This document shows, piece after piece, positions 38,101 through 63,735 of a stretch of DNA of 64,000 nucleotides (its first letter is position 1; the number at the start of each line of letters is the position of its first letter). A program made the translations under genes and the position numbers. The stretch spans positions 19,579,038 through 19,643,037 of the forward strand of contig OX421494.1 in NCBI GenBank assembly GCA_949126835.1, given 5' to 3'. A model generated the notes under the pieces. It searched no databases. It worked only from the letters and a program-made list of their open reading frames with translations, and was not told where the DNA came from. Source of the DNA: Anisus vortex (Eukaryota > Mollusca > Gastropoda > Planorbidae).

Positions 38101-41100
38101 TTGCAACAGTAAAGGTCACAGGTTTGATTGCAACAGTAAAGGTCACCGGTTTGATTGCAACAGTAAAGGTCACAGGTTTGATTGCAACAGTAAAGGTCAC
38201 CGGTTTGATTGCAACAGTAAAGGTCACAAATTTGATTGCAACAGTAAAGGTCACAGGTTTGATTGATTCACTAAAGATCAAGGTATGATTGCCACACTAA
38301 AGGTCAGGTGATTAATTTCCACACTTAAAGTCAAGGGATTGACACACTGAGGGTTATAGGATTAATTGCCACGCTAAAGATCACAGGTTTGATTGTCACA
38401 CTAAAGGTCACAGGTATGATTCCAGGTTAATGCATTTTTCATTGTCTAGGGGTTTTCCTAACTGATATTGGTTGAGGAAAAGTAAAAACAGCTGGGCATT
38501 GTTCTGGCCACACAATGACCTAGTATGCCATGGCACAGAAACTAGTGAAAGCTACATCACAAGTTCTAAAGACCAATGTGGTCTGAAATAAAAACTTAAC
38601 TTTTTTTTATACTGGTGCCAAAGTTTAATCTAGTTGTGATCTGAAGGGAAAAAAAAATTAAATCTTACGCCATGAAGTTTTATTTTCTGTCCTGGCAGAC
38701 AAAAAGTTTTCTTCCTCTTCTAGTTTCTTCAGAGTGCTGTACAGATCTTCTAGAGTTGTCCTGGTGTTACTGTTTGCCTCTGTGGCCTTGTCAGTCTCTA
38801 GGACTTCACTAGCCAGATTTTTCTCGTGCTCATTCACAGGCTAACAAAATATTATAAACAACTATTACATAAAATAAAGTGATTGAGAAAAAACAACATC
38901 CAACAGAGCAGTGGTTCCCAACCTGTACGCTACCCCTTTGGGGGTCGAATGACCATTTCAACATTTGTATCTTCAAGTTGTGTGAGATTAAAATGAAGCA
39001 CACTGATGGCATGAGAGCATAAGTAGTTTGAAAAAAAAAGCTATGTTGTTTTAAATTAAAACCATAAAAGTTTTTTAAAGAAAGAATGAAGTGTAAATTT
39101 AATGGCAGAAGAAAGATATGTGTTGAAGAAAATTCTGTTTTTACTGTATCAGAAGGTAACAGTAGAAATGTTAAATTATAAGCTGCTAAATTACCTGTAT
39201 TTCGACACTTTCTTTGGTAGCATTATTAGTTGTTGCTGAATCAACTTTAGGCAACATTTTCTTCTTGGAAGACATGGGCCTCTTGCTTATTTTACCATTA
39301 GCCTGGAGAAACTGAATTTCTTCCGAGGCTAATTTCTTTACTTCCTGCTTGTGGTCCTCTCTCTTCTTTTTCATTTCCTGAGGTACAAAATTAACATTGT
39401 GTATACTTTTGTAATACTTCTGATTGGCTTTGGTTAATAGCTAATTTCACCATTCGAAAACAATTTTTCAGTATTTTATATGCATATCTGTATTAATTAT
39501 GGTAAAGTAAAAAATTTTTGAAAATTTAATTTAGGATACAAAGTGTACAATTACAGAAGAGAATGATCCAGGTGTAAGTCTTAAATAAAATCATTTTTTA
39601 ATATGCAAATTGGATTAAACAGTGTTTCTGTTTGTAAAATTTATCATAAATTGCAGCATCCAAACAGATGTATATACCATTTAAAGATCAACTACATTTC
39701 AATTCTAACTTTTTATTTAAGATAGTAAACTAAATGTACTCACCAATATTGCTTGCTGTCAATGTACTCACCAATGATAATAAACTAAATGTACTCACCA
39801 ATATTGCTTGCTGTCAATGTACTCACCAATATTGCTTGCTGTCAATGTACTCACCAATATTGCTTGCTGTCAATGTACTCACTAATATTGCTTGCTGTCA
39901 ATGTGCTCATCAATATTGCTTGCTGTCAATGTACTCAACAATATTGCTTGCTGTCAATGTGCTCACCAATATTGCTTGCTGTCAATGTACTCACCAATAT
40001 TGCTTGCTTTCAATGTACTCACAAATATTGCTTGCTGTCAATGTACTCACCAATATTGCTTGCTGTCAATGTACTCACCAATATTGCTTGCTGTCAATGT
40101 ACTCACCAATATTGCTTGCTGTCAATGTACTCACCAATATTGCTTGCTTTCAATGTACTCACCAATATTGCTTGCTTTTAATGTACTCACCAATATTGCT
40201 TGCTTTTAATGTACTCACCATTATTGCTTGCTGTCTTGCTTCTTTGGCCTTCTCTTCTTTTGCTTTCTTTTTCTCTAAAATTTTCTTTCCTTCTACATCT
40301 GAAAATGTCGAGGAATTGGACGTTTCTTTCTGCAGCTTTAGCTCCTGCTCTTGTTTCTTCTGACTGAGAAGTCTTCTCAGGGCAGCCTCAGCTGCAGCCC
40401 GTCTTGTCTTGTGCCTGCGGTACCATTTCTGAATTTTGCTGGCAGACAGGTTTAACACACTGAGGTAGTCCTCCACTCTCGCCACGGTGGGCTTACTGCT
40501 AGTTGAATTCAAAGGGTACTTCTGCTTCACAGACAAAGATGTGTTCATGGCAGGAGAAATATTGTGAAGACCTTGCGTTTTTTTAAAAGTCGCAGCAGAG
40601 TTCACCTGGTTGACTGGACTTTTGTGCTTGATGTTTTGGTAGGAATTTTCAATCGAGGACAATGAAGCTTTTATTTTAGGCTGTTGGCCGAGGTTGCTGA
40701 CGTTATTGGCCAGTATACCAGCATTCTGTTTGCTTTTCTCTACACTTTCTTTGGGTTTGCTAAATGACCGGGCGCTGTCCAGGTTATTGTCGCTACGTGG
40801 AGTTCTGTCGAGAATGCCTTGAATAAACTCATCAATAGATGCTGATTCGTGGCCTGATCTTGGAGTCCCATCAGGAGTCAGAGTTGAGGCAGACCTAGCA
40901 CTATCAAGTGAAAAATTGTTTCCATTGGTGTTGCCATGGTCTACAGATAACTGATTCTGAAGAATGTGAAATTTATTTATAGACTGCGACAATGAGCGAC
41001 CAATGTTCTCTATCATCTCATCATCCTCACTCCTTGCAGAATGTGGACGGAATATATTATGCGGTTCTTCAGACCTTGCTGTCGTGTTTGCTGATGATGG

Positions 41101-44026
41101 CTTAGACGCCCATGCTGGTTTCTTAATGACTGGCTTACTTTTCTAGGTAAGAAAATAAAAATTAACAGTCAACTAAGTAATGAACATTTATCACAAGCTT
41201 ACTATAAATATACTATATAATAAACAGATATATTACAGAATTAAATCTTTGATAAGACAAATACAGATATATTTAAAATATCCATTCACATCCTTACCAT
41301 TCCATCAGACAAAGTTTTACTTGAAGTTTTCTTTACTGTAGAATTAGTACCAGATGTTTTGTTTTGAGATTTAGTGCTGCTTTCAAACAAAGCCAAAAAT
41401 TCATCTTCACTAAAATAATAAATGAGAGACAAAATAATACCAGTATTATTCTTAAGTAAAGTAGGACCCAAATCTGAGTATTTCGGATTTACTATTTGCT
41501 AAATCCTGATAAGAAACAAACAGTAACTTTAGAGTTCAACTATCAAATGCATAGCTTATTCTCCGGATACCACCCTTCCAGCCTGATATGCCTTCAGTTA
41601 AAACAATAGCAGTGGTTATGATTTTTGTCAAACTTTTTTTACAGCTTTTTGTGAACATAATATTAACAGAGGCAAGCAAACCTTATAATAAAGTAAACAG
41701 AAGACTTGATGAAAAAAAAAAATTGAGATTTTGGAATTAAATGAAGCGTCCTCATTCTACTTGACTAGGTTTAAGTAAAGTATAAATAACAGAGTCTCTA
41801 TATGTTTTGTCTAATTTCTTATAATGGTCATATGAACTCAAGTAATTTGTGACTTACGATTCACTTGGTTTTGGAATCACAGAAGTGACTGATTTACTAG
41901 AGTGTTTTGTAGATAGACTAGATGTTCTTTCATCTACAAATTAAAATGTACGAAAAATACACATCAAAGAATAAAGAAACTAATCTGAATTAGATAATCA
42001 ACAACAGAAAAATAATGAAGTAATATCATATTTCTCAGTATATTATTTAGCTTTACATTTTTCTTAGCCAACATAATAATAAAGTTAATAAAAAAAAACA
42101 CTTCACTTTTGAGAAAAAACAAAATGCAGAAATTACCTTTGAATGAACCTCTTCTATTTTTTGTGTATTTTTCTCCTTCATCATCTATTTCATTCTTTGC
42201 CTAAAAAAAAATGATAACATCTAATTTTAATACATTTTAAAATTAATTTTTTTTTCAAATGAAATCACATTTTAAATCTCCAAAATTAGCATTAAAAAGC
42301 TTTACATTTTCTATCTCCCTGCATAGTTATTTATATTAGCTAACTATATTTTCAGTGAATTATTTCCCCCTAAGACCAAGCTGAGTGACTGACCAGGGGG
42401 TTATGGTTATTTGTTGGGAACCTACATTATATTGGGTCTTTTCTGAGACCAGGGAGATGCTCACCACAAGTGACATATCTATCTCACTTGTTTAAAATCA
42501 ATGCAGTGCTTGAAAAAATAATGCAAAAATGAATAATTTCTGTCTTTCAAATTTGTTTATGTTTAACACTTATATTGACTTATTGCGGCAGACAATTTTA
42601 GGGCAAAGGGATCAGAGAAAAAAAAAAGATGTCTCAATTTAAATAATTCAGCTATTTCTGCACACAAAAATACCACTCTTATAATGCAAAAAATAATTGT
42701 TTTGTATGTAATGGTAGCTTATAGCCCAGTGGCCGGGAAAAGGGGGAAAAAATGCTTGTTTGAAATTTAAATACATAGAGCAAAATTTGCAAAAAACTGT
42801 ATGTGCTATATAGTAGTAAGTACCCTTCAGACCAAATTGATTATAGGGTATGGTTCACCAATTTCTGTGGCCACAGCATAGGAGGGGATGTGTGGCCAGC
42901 ACAACGACCAGCCACCTTTAATTTACCCCAACTAATGTTAAGTACTCATATCAGAGCTGGGCAGGCTCAGGGACACACTCCAGTCCCAGGAAAAAATCCT
43001 AGTCTTCACCGGGATTTGAAGAGCCTTCGGAACAGAAGCAGAACGCGCTGCCCTGTATGTGCTATATACCTTCGGAATAATTACTTTCTCCTTAACAATT
43101 ATTATCAGCTTTGATTTATTCACCAATCAGAACATATAATTTGTTTTGAATTTTCAAATAAAATGGCATCTTTTCTTCTGACTTACCGTAAATGTAACTT
43201 TTAAGTAGCTGTGTTTTTCTCAATATATTACTTCTTTTTAATAAAACTTGTGCATTTCTTTTCCGATTCTATTTAAACTTTGCCATTTGAATCTAGGCCA
43301 GGCACTAATTACTATGTTTTGTGGGATTCTGAGTTTAGATTTAGTATAAGAAAATGAGGGGTAAAATAGTAGCAAACATCCTTGTTTCAAAATGTTATTA
43401 TCACTATCTTCACATTTAAAATGGGGCACGGTAGCCGAGCGGCAGCGCGTTCGACTGGCGATCCAAGGGTCCTGGGTTCGAATCCTGGTGCAGGCTAGGA
43501 TTTTTTCCCAGGATCTGAGGGTGTCCCTGAGTCTACCCAGCTCTGATGGGTACCTGACCTTAGTTGGGGTAAAGTAAAGGCGGCTGTGCATAGTGCTGGC
43601 CACACAATCACCTAGTATGCAGTGGCCACGGAAACTGGTGAACGCTGCTTCACCGGCCCTATGGACCAATTTGGTCTGACGGGATACTTTACTTTTTACT
43701 TTACTTACTCACATTTAAAAACTTTAAAAATAAATTTCATTTGCACATTTATTTTTAAACACCTAGGAGAATAAAATAATATATATTCCCTTGCTCTCGT
43801 CTCTGACGCCCATGCACCATACTCTCAAAACAGATTCCATCAAATAAATTAAACATAAATGAAAACAAACCTTTTTCTGTCTAATATCCACCATTGAATT
43901 TGCTCTTTTGCTTTGGTTGCTTCCAGACTGGCTCTGTTTGGATCGAGCAGAAAGGACGGATAGTTGTGAACCAGTTAAGCTGAGGTCAAGTTCACCTCTG
44001 GCACTTCTGTGCGTTGACATTGTCAT
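23136..44026 (-). CDS. CEP131: Centrosomal protein CEP131/AZI1 (centriolar satellites, ciliogenesis), 20 coding exons
   Basis: Exons in transcript order: 44026-43871, 42200-42137, 41933-41858, 41409-41298, 41142-40219, 39377-39195, 38840-38669, 37810-37626, 36700-36521, 36425-36300, 35132-35026, 31146-31050, 29369-29152, 28326-28101, 27961-27845, 27336-27230, 26528-26444, 24965-24879, 24711-24494, 23271-23136. The sum is 3576 nt, 1191 residues plus TAG, near the roughly 1080 of human CEP131. Exon 5 (308 codons) is Ser-rich, then carries an IQ motif (SKIQKWYRRHKTRRAAAEAA, about residues 371-390). From about residue 640 to the end it is coiled coil, with diagnostic blocks RHLSFIDQLIDDKK, ATEKLRREKWIEDKTKKIK, VKGLEPEIQRLIAKHK, RDKDIELVIERLE and VSDIIRQEFADRI. 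Vertebrate CEP131 resides in centriolar satellites and regulates BBSome traffic. An ATG two codons downstream (44020) is an alternative start. A possible acceptor (aaaacag) at 44041-44047 suggests an upstream 5'-UTR exon. Two exons (5 and 16) are followed by tandem arrays of their own donor. Confidence 0.96.
23560..23985 (+). pseudogene. LINE reverse-transcriptase C-terminus and 3' end
   Basis: The translation gives RKLEWYGHVTRTNGLAMTIM, then GTTRGGRKRGSPKKRWEDN and IREWTGTKLCEAMRTAERR, spread over overlapping frames. It ends in GGCGCCCCAACGGTCTAACA and a GATGTAGG-type tail. This is the usual C-terminus of an animal LINE, here 5'-truncated. It lies in the last CEP131 intron, antisense to the gene. 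Confidence 0.85.
23986..24360. repeat. GC-rich unclassified insertion next to LINE tail
   Basis: Clearly GC-richer than the flanking intron (GAGGCTCGATGCCTCTCGGC near 24131). No coding motif, inverted repeat or target duplication was found. It may be part of the same LINE insertion event or another repeat. Confidence 0.35.
25004..26160. mobile_element. Long-TIR MITE split by a second transposon
   Basis: Left end CCATAGACTATAATATACAT (25004-25023) continues GGACCGTTTGCTTTAGT. The matching right arm is in two parts: ACTAAAGCAAGCGGTCC up to 25454, and TATTATAGTCTATGG ending at 26160. Removing 25455-26140 and one copy of ATGTATA restores a continuous inverted repeat. More arm sequence pairs inward (AATTCCCGATTCTAAAT near 25070 with its inverse near 25378-25392; GCGATTAAATAAAACGGA near 25310). 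TATTA flanks both ends (24999-25003, 26161-26165), containing a TA. Non-coding, about 460 bp when unsplit. Confidence 0.85.
25455..26140. mobile_element. Inner TIR element inserted into the MITE
   Basis: Ends are CAGACATGCCTACC and its exact inverse GGTAGGCATGTCTG. Target duplication ATGTATA (25448-25454, 26141-26147) is 7 bp. GCGGAAC words recur near the right end (near 26060, 26100, 26120), resembling subterminal transposase sites. No transposase. The CAG...CTG ends suggest a hAT-like origin, with one duplication base lost or a 7-bp family. Confidence 0.85.
26612..27262 (-). repeat. 40-bp tandem array made of CEP131 exon 16 end plus its 5' splice site (16 copies)
   Basis: On the minus strand the unit is AATGAAAGGACAACAGAAC, AAAAAATAAG, then the donor GTTTGTACAAG. 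The copy nearest the exon (27230-27262) is the coding end of exon 16 (ENERTTEQKI), differing by AACG for AATG. Sixteen AAG|GTTTG junctions are present, one real and fifteen repeated into the intron; a few units have an extra T. The long open frames through the array on the plus strand are a by-product of the repeat. Confidence 0.95.
27602..27700. mobile_element. 99-bp hAT-like MITE with perfect 8-bp target duplication
   Basis: Ends are TAGGGATTGGCAACC and GGTTGCCGATCCCTG; target duplication ACCTACTG at 27594-27601 and 27701-27708. Same family as 44419-44591 by its ends (GCAACCT...AGGTTGCCGA). Located in CEP131 intron 15. Confidence 0.88.
28489..28951. repeat. 82-bp tandem array, about 6 copies
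   Basis: The unit includes ATTGCTTGACTAGGAAATTT, GAGGAGAAAAAAACAGATAC and AAGATCTGCAGTTTAAATCC, with an A-run. Copies start near 28490, 28572, 28654 and onwards at 82-bp steps. Intronic (CEP131). On the minus strand each unit has pyrimidine-rich stretches ending in AG. Confidence 0.92.
30095..30984. repeat. 42-bp tandem array, about 21 copies
   Basis: The unit contains GATATACATATATAACAAAC and ATAAGCAATATTATC. Because 42 is divisible by three and no unit has a stop in one frame per strand, both strands show long artificial frames (about 280 and 320 codons). Starts about 65 bp past the exon 12 donor of CEP131. Confidence 0.95.
31230..33207. mobile_element. 2-kb TIR element with subterminal TTTCAGGAG repeats
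   Basis: Ends CAGGGTTCCTGC (31230-31241) and GCGGGAACCCTG (33196-33207) are imperfect inverses. TTATAA flanks both sides (31224-31229, 33208-33213) and is either a 6-bp target duplication or, being palindromic, part of the inverted repeat. TTTCAGGAG-type words cluster just inside both ends, in the same orientation. No transposase frame. Probably a non-autonomous hAT-like element. Located in CEP131 intron 11/12. Confidence 0.75.
33766..34894. mobile_element. P-like DNA transposon, internally deleted, 90-bp TIRs and perfect 8-bp target duplication
   Basis: Left arm 33766-33855 and right arm 34804-34894 are inverted copies with few differences, both beginning CAAGGACTACTGAAGACAGG. Target duplication ATTTTAGC is at 33758-33765 and 34895-34902. 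The interior starts a THAP-domain frame at 34131. THAP plus 8-bp duplication identifies the P superfamily. At 1.13 kb it lacks the rest of the transposase. Confidence 0.9.
34131..34373 (+). pseudogene. THAP-domain first exon of P-element transposase (remnant)
   Basis: The frame opens MPNKCGVVNCKGNYNAANK, then CRLFKVPNSACIPLL. Cys5 and Cys10 match the first pair of the C2CH zinc ligand set, and FKVP the conserved F..P of THAP domains. The second half of the domain (Cys-x2-His and AVPTIF box) is absent; the frame runs into unrelated AT-rich sequence. The original exon probably ended near 34210-34250. Lies between the TIRs of the P-like element. Confidence 0.8.
35255..35560. repeat. Dispersed repeat with (ATC)n edge, unclassified LINE-related
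   Basis: Starts near ATCATCATCATCAATCC and continues CCATTGTGGTCATTGGGGG and CAACTTTCTCCACTTTTCTC, then GCCCTGGAGGATTG. From memory this is a common molluscan interspersed sequence, likely a LINE 3' end on the minus strand, but no frame was confirmed. In CEP131 intron 10. Confidence 0.5.
35550..36184. repeat. 92-bp tandem array, 7 copies
   Basis: GCTTGGGCACAAACAGTAAC recurs at 35581, 35673, 35765, 35857, 35949, 36041 and 36133, exactly 92 bp apart. Very low divergence between units implies recent expansion. Intronic in CEP131; it begins where the unclassified repeat at 35255 ends. Confidence 0.95.
37022..37231 (-). repeat. SINE family A, 5'-truncated, 9-bp target duplication
   Basis: Shares body and tail with 12211-12413 (CTGAGCATGCTAAAATAGCA, GCGCTATATAAAT). 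The B-box GGGTTCGAGCC is intact but the A-box end is missing, as expected from 5' truncation. Target duplication TACAGTTAA is at 37013-37021 and 37232-37240. CEP131 intron 8. Confidence 0.85.
37940..38415. repeat. 27-bp tandem array, about 11 regular copies with degenerate flanks
   Basis: Unit GGTCACAGGTTTGATTGCAA plus CAGTAAA; the regular core is about 37982-38262. Flanking units with CACTAAAG or ATTAATT are older. Period divisible by three gives spurious frames on both strands. CEP131 intron 7. Confidence 0.92.
38430..38595 (+). repeat. Diverged 3' part of SINE family B
   Basis: GGCCACACAATGACCTAGTA, GAAACTAGTGAAAGCT and GACCAATGTGGTCTGA match the 3' half of the intact copy at 43422-43709. 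CEP131 intron 7. Confidence 0.7.
39736..40230 (-). repeat. 28-bp tandem array made of CEP131 exon 5 end plus its 5' splice site (18 donors)
   Basis: On the minus strand the unit is GCAAGCAATATTG, then the donor GTGAGTACATTGACA. The copy at the exon edge (40219) is the coding end GCAAGCAATAATG of exon 5 followed by GTGAGTACATT. Of 18 junctions counted, 15 keep a consensus GTGAGT, one is GTGAGC and two have lost GT. Copies near the exon have TTAAAA or TTGAAA in place of TTGACA. A partial 53-bp higher-order duplication sits at the far end (39731-39800). Confidence 0.95.
42813..43052 (-). repeat. SINE family B with perfect 16-bp target duplication
   Basis: CTGTATGTGCTATATA flanks the copy at 42797-42812 and 43053-43068. 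Minus-strand body matches 43422-43709 (GAGCTGGGCAGGCTCAGGG read inverted; TGTGGCCAGCACAACG). The tRNA-like head is rearranged near 43010-43050. CEP131 intron 1. Confidence 0.88.
43422..43709 (+). repeat. Full-length tRNA-derived SINE, family B, 11-bp target duplication
   Basis: The head has A-box GGTAGCCGAGCGGCAG and B-box GGTTCGAATCC; the body runs through GATGGGTACCTGACCTTAG and GTTGGGGTAAAGTAAAGG, and the tail is TACTTTACTTTTTACTTTAC. CACATTTAAAA at 43411-43421 and 43710-43720 is a perfect target duplication. The most intact SINE here, hence probably recent. CEP131 intron 1. Confidence 0.93.
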
Positions 44027-44418
44027 TGATGATAAATAAGCTGTTTTTTTAAGGAGTATAATTAATATCTTTAAATAAAACTAAGCATAAAAAATGTTTT
44101 CATTTTTTTTATGAAACATAAAAACCAATCATGAATATTCAAATTATATACCATTTATTGGTGTGAGCCTGTATTTAGGCCTACACAAATATTTTTTTTT
44201 TAAATAACAATTCTGAAGAAGAAAGTTATCAATAGCTTTAATATGCATGGGTAATCTATCTTACTCTATAAAGATATAATCTATTTCTTACTCTTATATT
44301 CCTAATGTATTGATTTAGCAGTATTGCTTTATTGCCTTGTGGAACCTTGCAAGGACAAATTTATACATTCTCTTTCTTTTCAAGTGGAATTTTAAGGTAT
44401 TGAATGGTTTGTTTAAAC

Positions 44419-44591
44419 CAAGAGTCTGCAACCTTTGGATAGTGTGCCAAAGTAGGAGTTCTAATTTATTCTGCGTACCAAGAGTTTTCATGCTCTTGCA
44501 ATCAATTTCTTGTAGAGAAGACTTTAATTGCCCATTGAAAATTGTTTAGTGTACCAAGTCTGGCATGCGTGCCTTAGGTTGCCGACCTCTG
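44419..44591. mobile_element. 173-bp hAT-like MITE
   Basis: Ends CAAGAGTCTGCAACC and GGTTGCCGACCTCTG; target duplication gtttaaac (44411-44418) / gtctaaac (44592-44599), one mismatch. Same family as 27602-27700. Confidence 0.8.
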
Positions 44592-44718
44592 GTCTAAACT
44601 AAAGTTGCTGAAACCATCATTTATTTTAATCCTTTAGAAGTAATTTGCATTTTAGTTTGGGTTAGGTCTTTTCCATGAATGAAGTAGTTTGTAATTAGGC
44701 TATTTGTTTCTTTTTCTT

Positions 44719-45010
44719 TTATGGATACTCTACCAGTTGGCACTCTTCTGTATCAGGGTAAAAAGCCATACTCCAGTTAGATTCCCATTTTTGTAATTCA
44801 TTTAGGTCTTATCGTAAACATTCACTATATTTTTCTGTCTTGAATACTTTAATGTCGTTATTGTTCTGTAAATTATACTATCATCTGCAAATAACTTTAC
44901 TTTTGTTTCTGTGTTGATGCAATTAGGTAAGTCATTAATCATTATAATGTAAATTAGAAATAGTAGGAGTCCTTTTACAGTTCTTTGTGGCAAGTTGTGG
45001 AACTCCTGAG
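44719..45010 (-). pseudogene. LINE reverse-transcriptase fragment (Jockey/CR1-like)
   Basis: The minus strand reads LLFLIYIIMINDLPNCINTE then TKVKLFADDSIIYRTI, including the FADD catalytic box. After a frame change it continues DLNELQKWESNWSMAFYP. Short, frameshifted and 5' and 3' truncated. Confidence 0.87.
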
Positions 45011-45470
45011 TTTACAGTTGAGTTATTGGTGATGATTTATACATTCTCTTTCTTTTCAAGTGGAATTAAGGTATTGAATGGTTTGTTTAAACCAAGAGTC
45101 TGCAACCTTTGGATAGTGTGCCAAAGTAGGCATAGAAGGCTACATTTAACACTATAAACTATAATCAGATCACTAACTAACTATATTGAATATTGTCTAT
45201 AGTCCATAGGGGGGGGGGGGGATAGTCTATATTGAATTGTCTTAACTCTTACCTGACTAGACTTAGACGTTTTACATAAAGTTACAAGTAATGCTTAGGG
45301 TATGCCTTAAACCGTTAACGCATTAAGCTCAAAGTAGACATATCACATAGCTAAGCAAATACAAACCTTATTACTTATTCTGCCATAATTATTTAATTAA
45401 ATGAAAATAACAAAGTACTAGTGTTTAAGTGGAAATTCCTCTTCAATAACATGTAAACAGAACTTGGACA

Positions 45471-45740
45471 CATGCGCACTAAATTTAGCTCTCATCCGGT
45501 TCAGTTTATCTCTACGCCTTGATGTTAGTAAACATAAATACTAAAATATACAAAGTAACACAGAAAAGTATAATATATTTTAATGAATTTAATTGAATCA
45601 ATCCTAGTTTTGCGCACAAAACTAAATTGATTTCAAAATATGTTTGAAAACAAGATGAACTATTTTGTTGAAAGATAATGGGGACAAACAAGTCAGCGGA
45701 ACTACGGAATGAGTGCTAAGGACCTTCGGAACGCCATTTT
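45471..45740. promoter_or_regulatory. Promoter-like segment upstream of CNOT3
   Basis: CATGCGCAC (45471-45479) resembles an NRF1 site, and CGCCATTTT (45732-45740) matches the YY1 consensus. The latter is 120-128 bp from the CNOT3 ATG. Both motifs are common in housekeeping, often bidirectional, promoters. Assignment rests on motif and position only. Confidence 0.35.
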
Positions 45741-45859
45741 GGATTTGATGGAATAATCAAGAAGTGAAATTAACTAATATTTTCGGACTGTATATCATTA
45801 TCCTTGTTGCTTTGCTCTCTGTAGCATGCAACATTTACATTTCTGTACAGGGTTAAGGC

Positions 45860-63628
<17,769 letters not shown>

Positions 63629-63639
63629 TGATATATACC

Positions 63640-63735
63640 TTGATTGGGTTCATAAGGGTTGGGAAAGCTGACCTAGGTTAAATGTATGAGCTCGTGTTCC
63701 TACAATTTTTTAAGTATGGGAAAAATGACCCTGGT
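63640..63735 (+). repeat. hAT-like end motif, copy 3 (CNOT3 intron 18)
   Basis: GGGTTCATAAGGGTTGGGAA followed by AGCTGACC and later GGGAAAAATGACCCTGG. The third related copy in this gene. The remaining bases to the window end are AT-rich intron. Confidence 0.4.

Larger units (their letters stand above)
44359..45130. repeat. Direct duplication of about 97 bp flanking a LINE fragment
   Basis: 44359-44456 and 45035-45130 are almost identical (ATTTATACATTCTCTTTCTT through GTGTGCCAAAGTAGG), differing by a two- to three-base gap. The second copy carries only the left end of the hAT-like MITE, so the duplication postdates that insertion. The segment between contains antisense RT sequence. Confidence 0.85.
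44027..45859. other. Divergent intergenic spacer between CEP131 and CNOT3
   Basis: 1.8 kb between the two start codons. 44359-45130 is occupied by a duplicated segment, a hAT-like MITE and a LINE fragment; a 12-G run is near 45209. 45400-45859 is repeat-free and has promoter-like words (see 45471-45740). A shared bidirectional promoter is plausible but not shown. Confidence 0.6.

Noticed and set aside
37925..38288. KPVTFTVAI / VTGLIATVK repeat frames
   Set aside because: Translations of the 27-bp intronic array on both strands.
38905..38990. GTGGTTCCCAACCTGTACGC / CCCCTTTGGGGGTCGAATGA hAT-like relic
   Set aside because: Resembles a widespread hAT end sequence from memory, but no second terminus or target duplication was found.
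39734..40363. Plus-strand frames with repeated NVLTNIACCQCTHQYCLLSMYS
   Set aside because: Antisense translation of the 28-bp donor array at CEP131 exon 5.
43422..43500. Possible functional tRNA gene
   Set aside because: A- and B-boxes are present, but the acceptor stem does not close and the sequence continues into a SINE body with target duplications.
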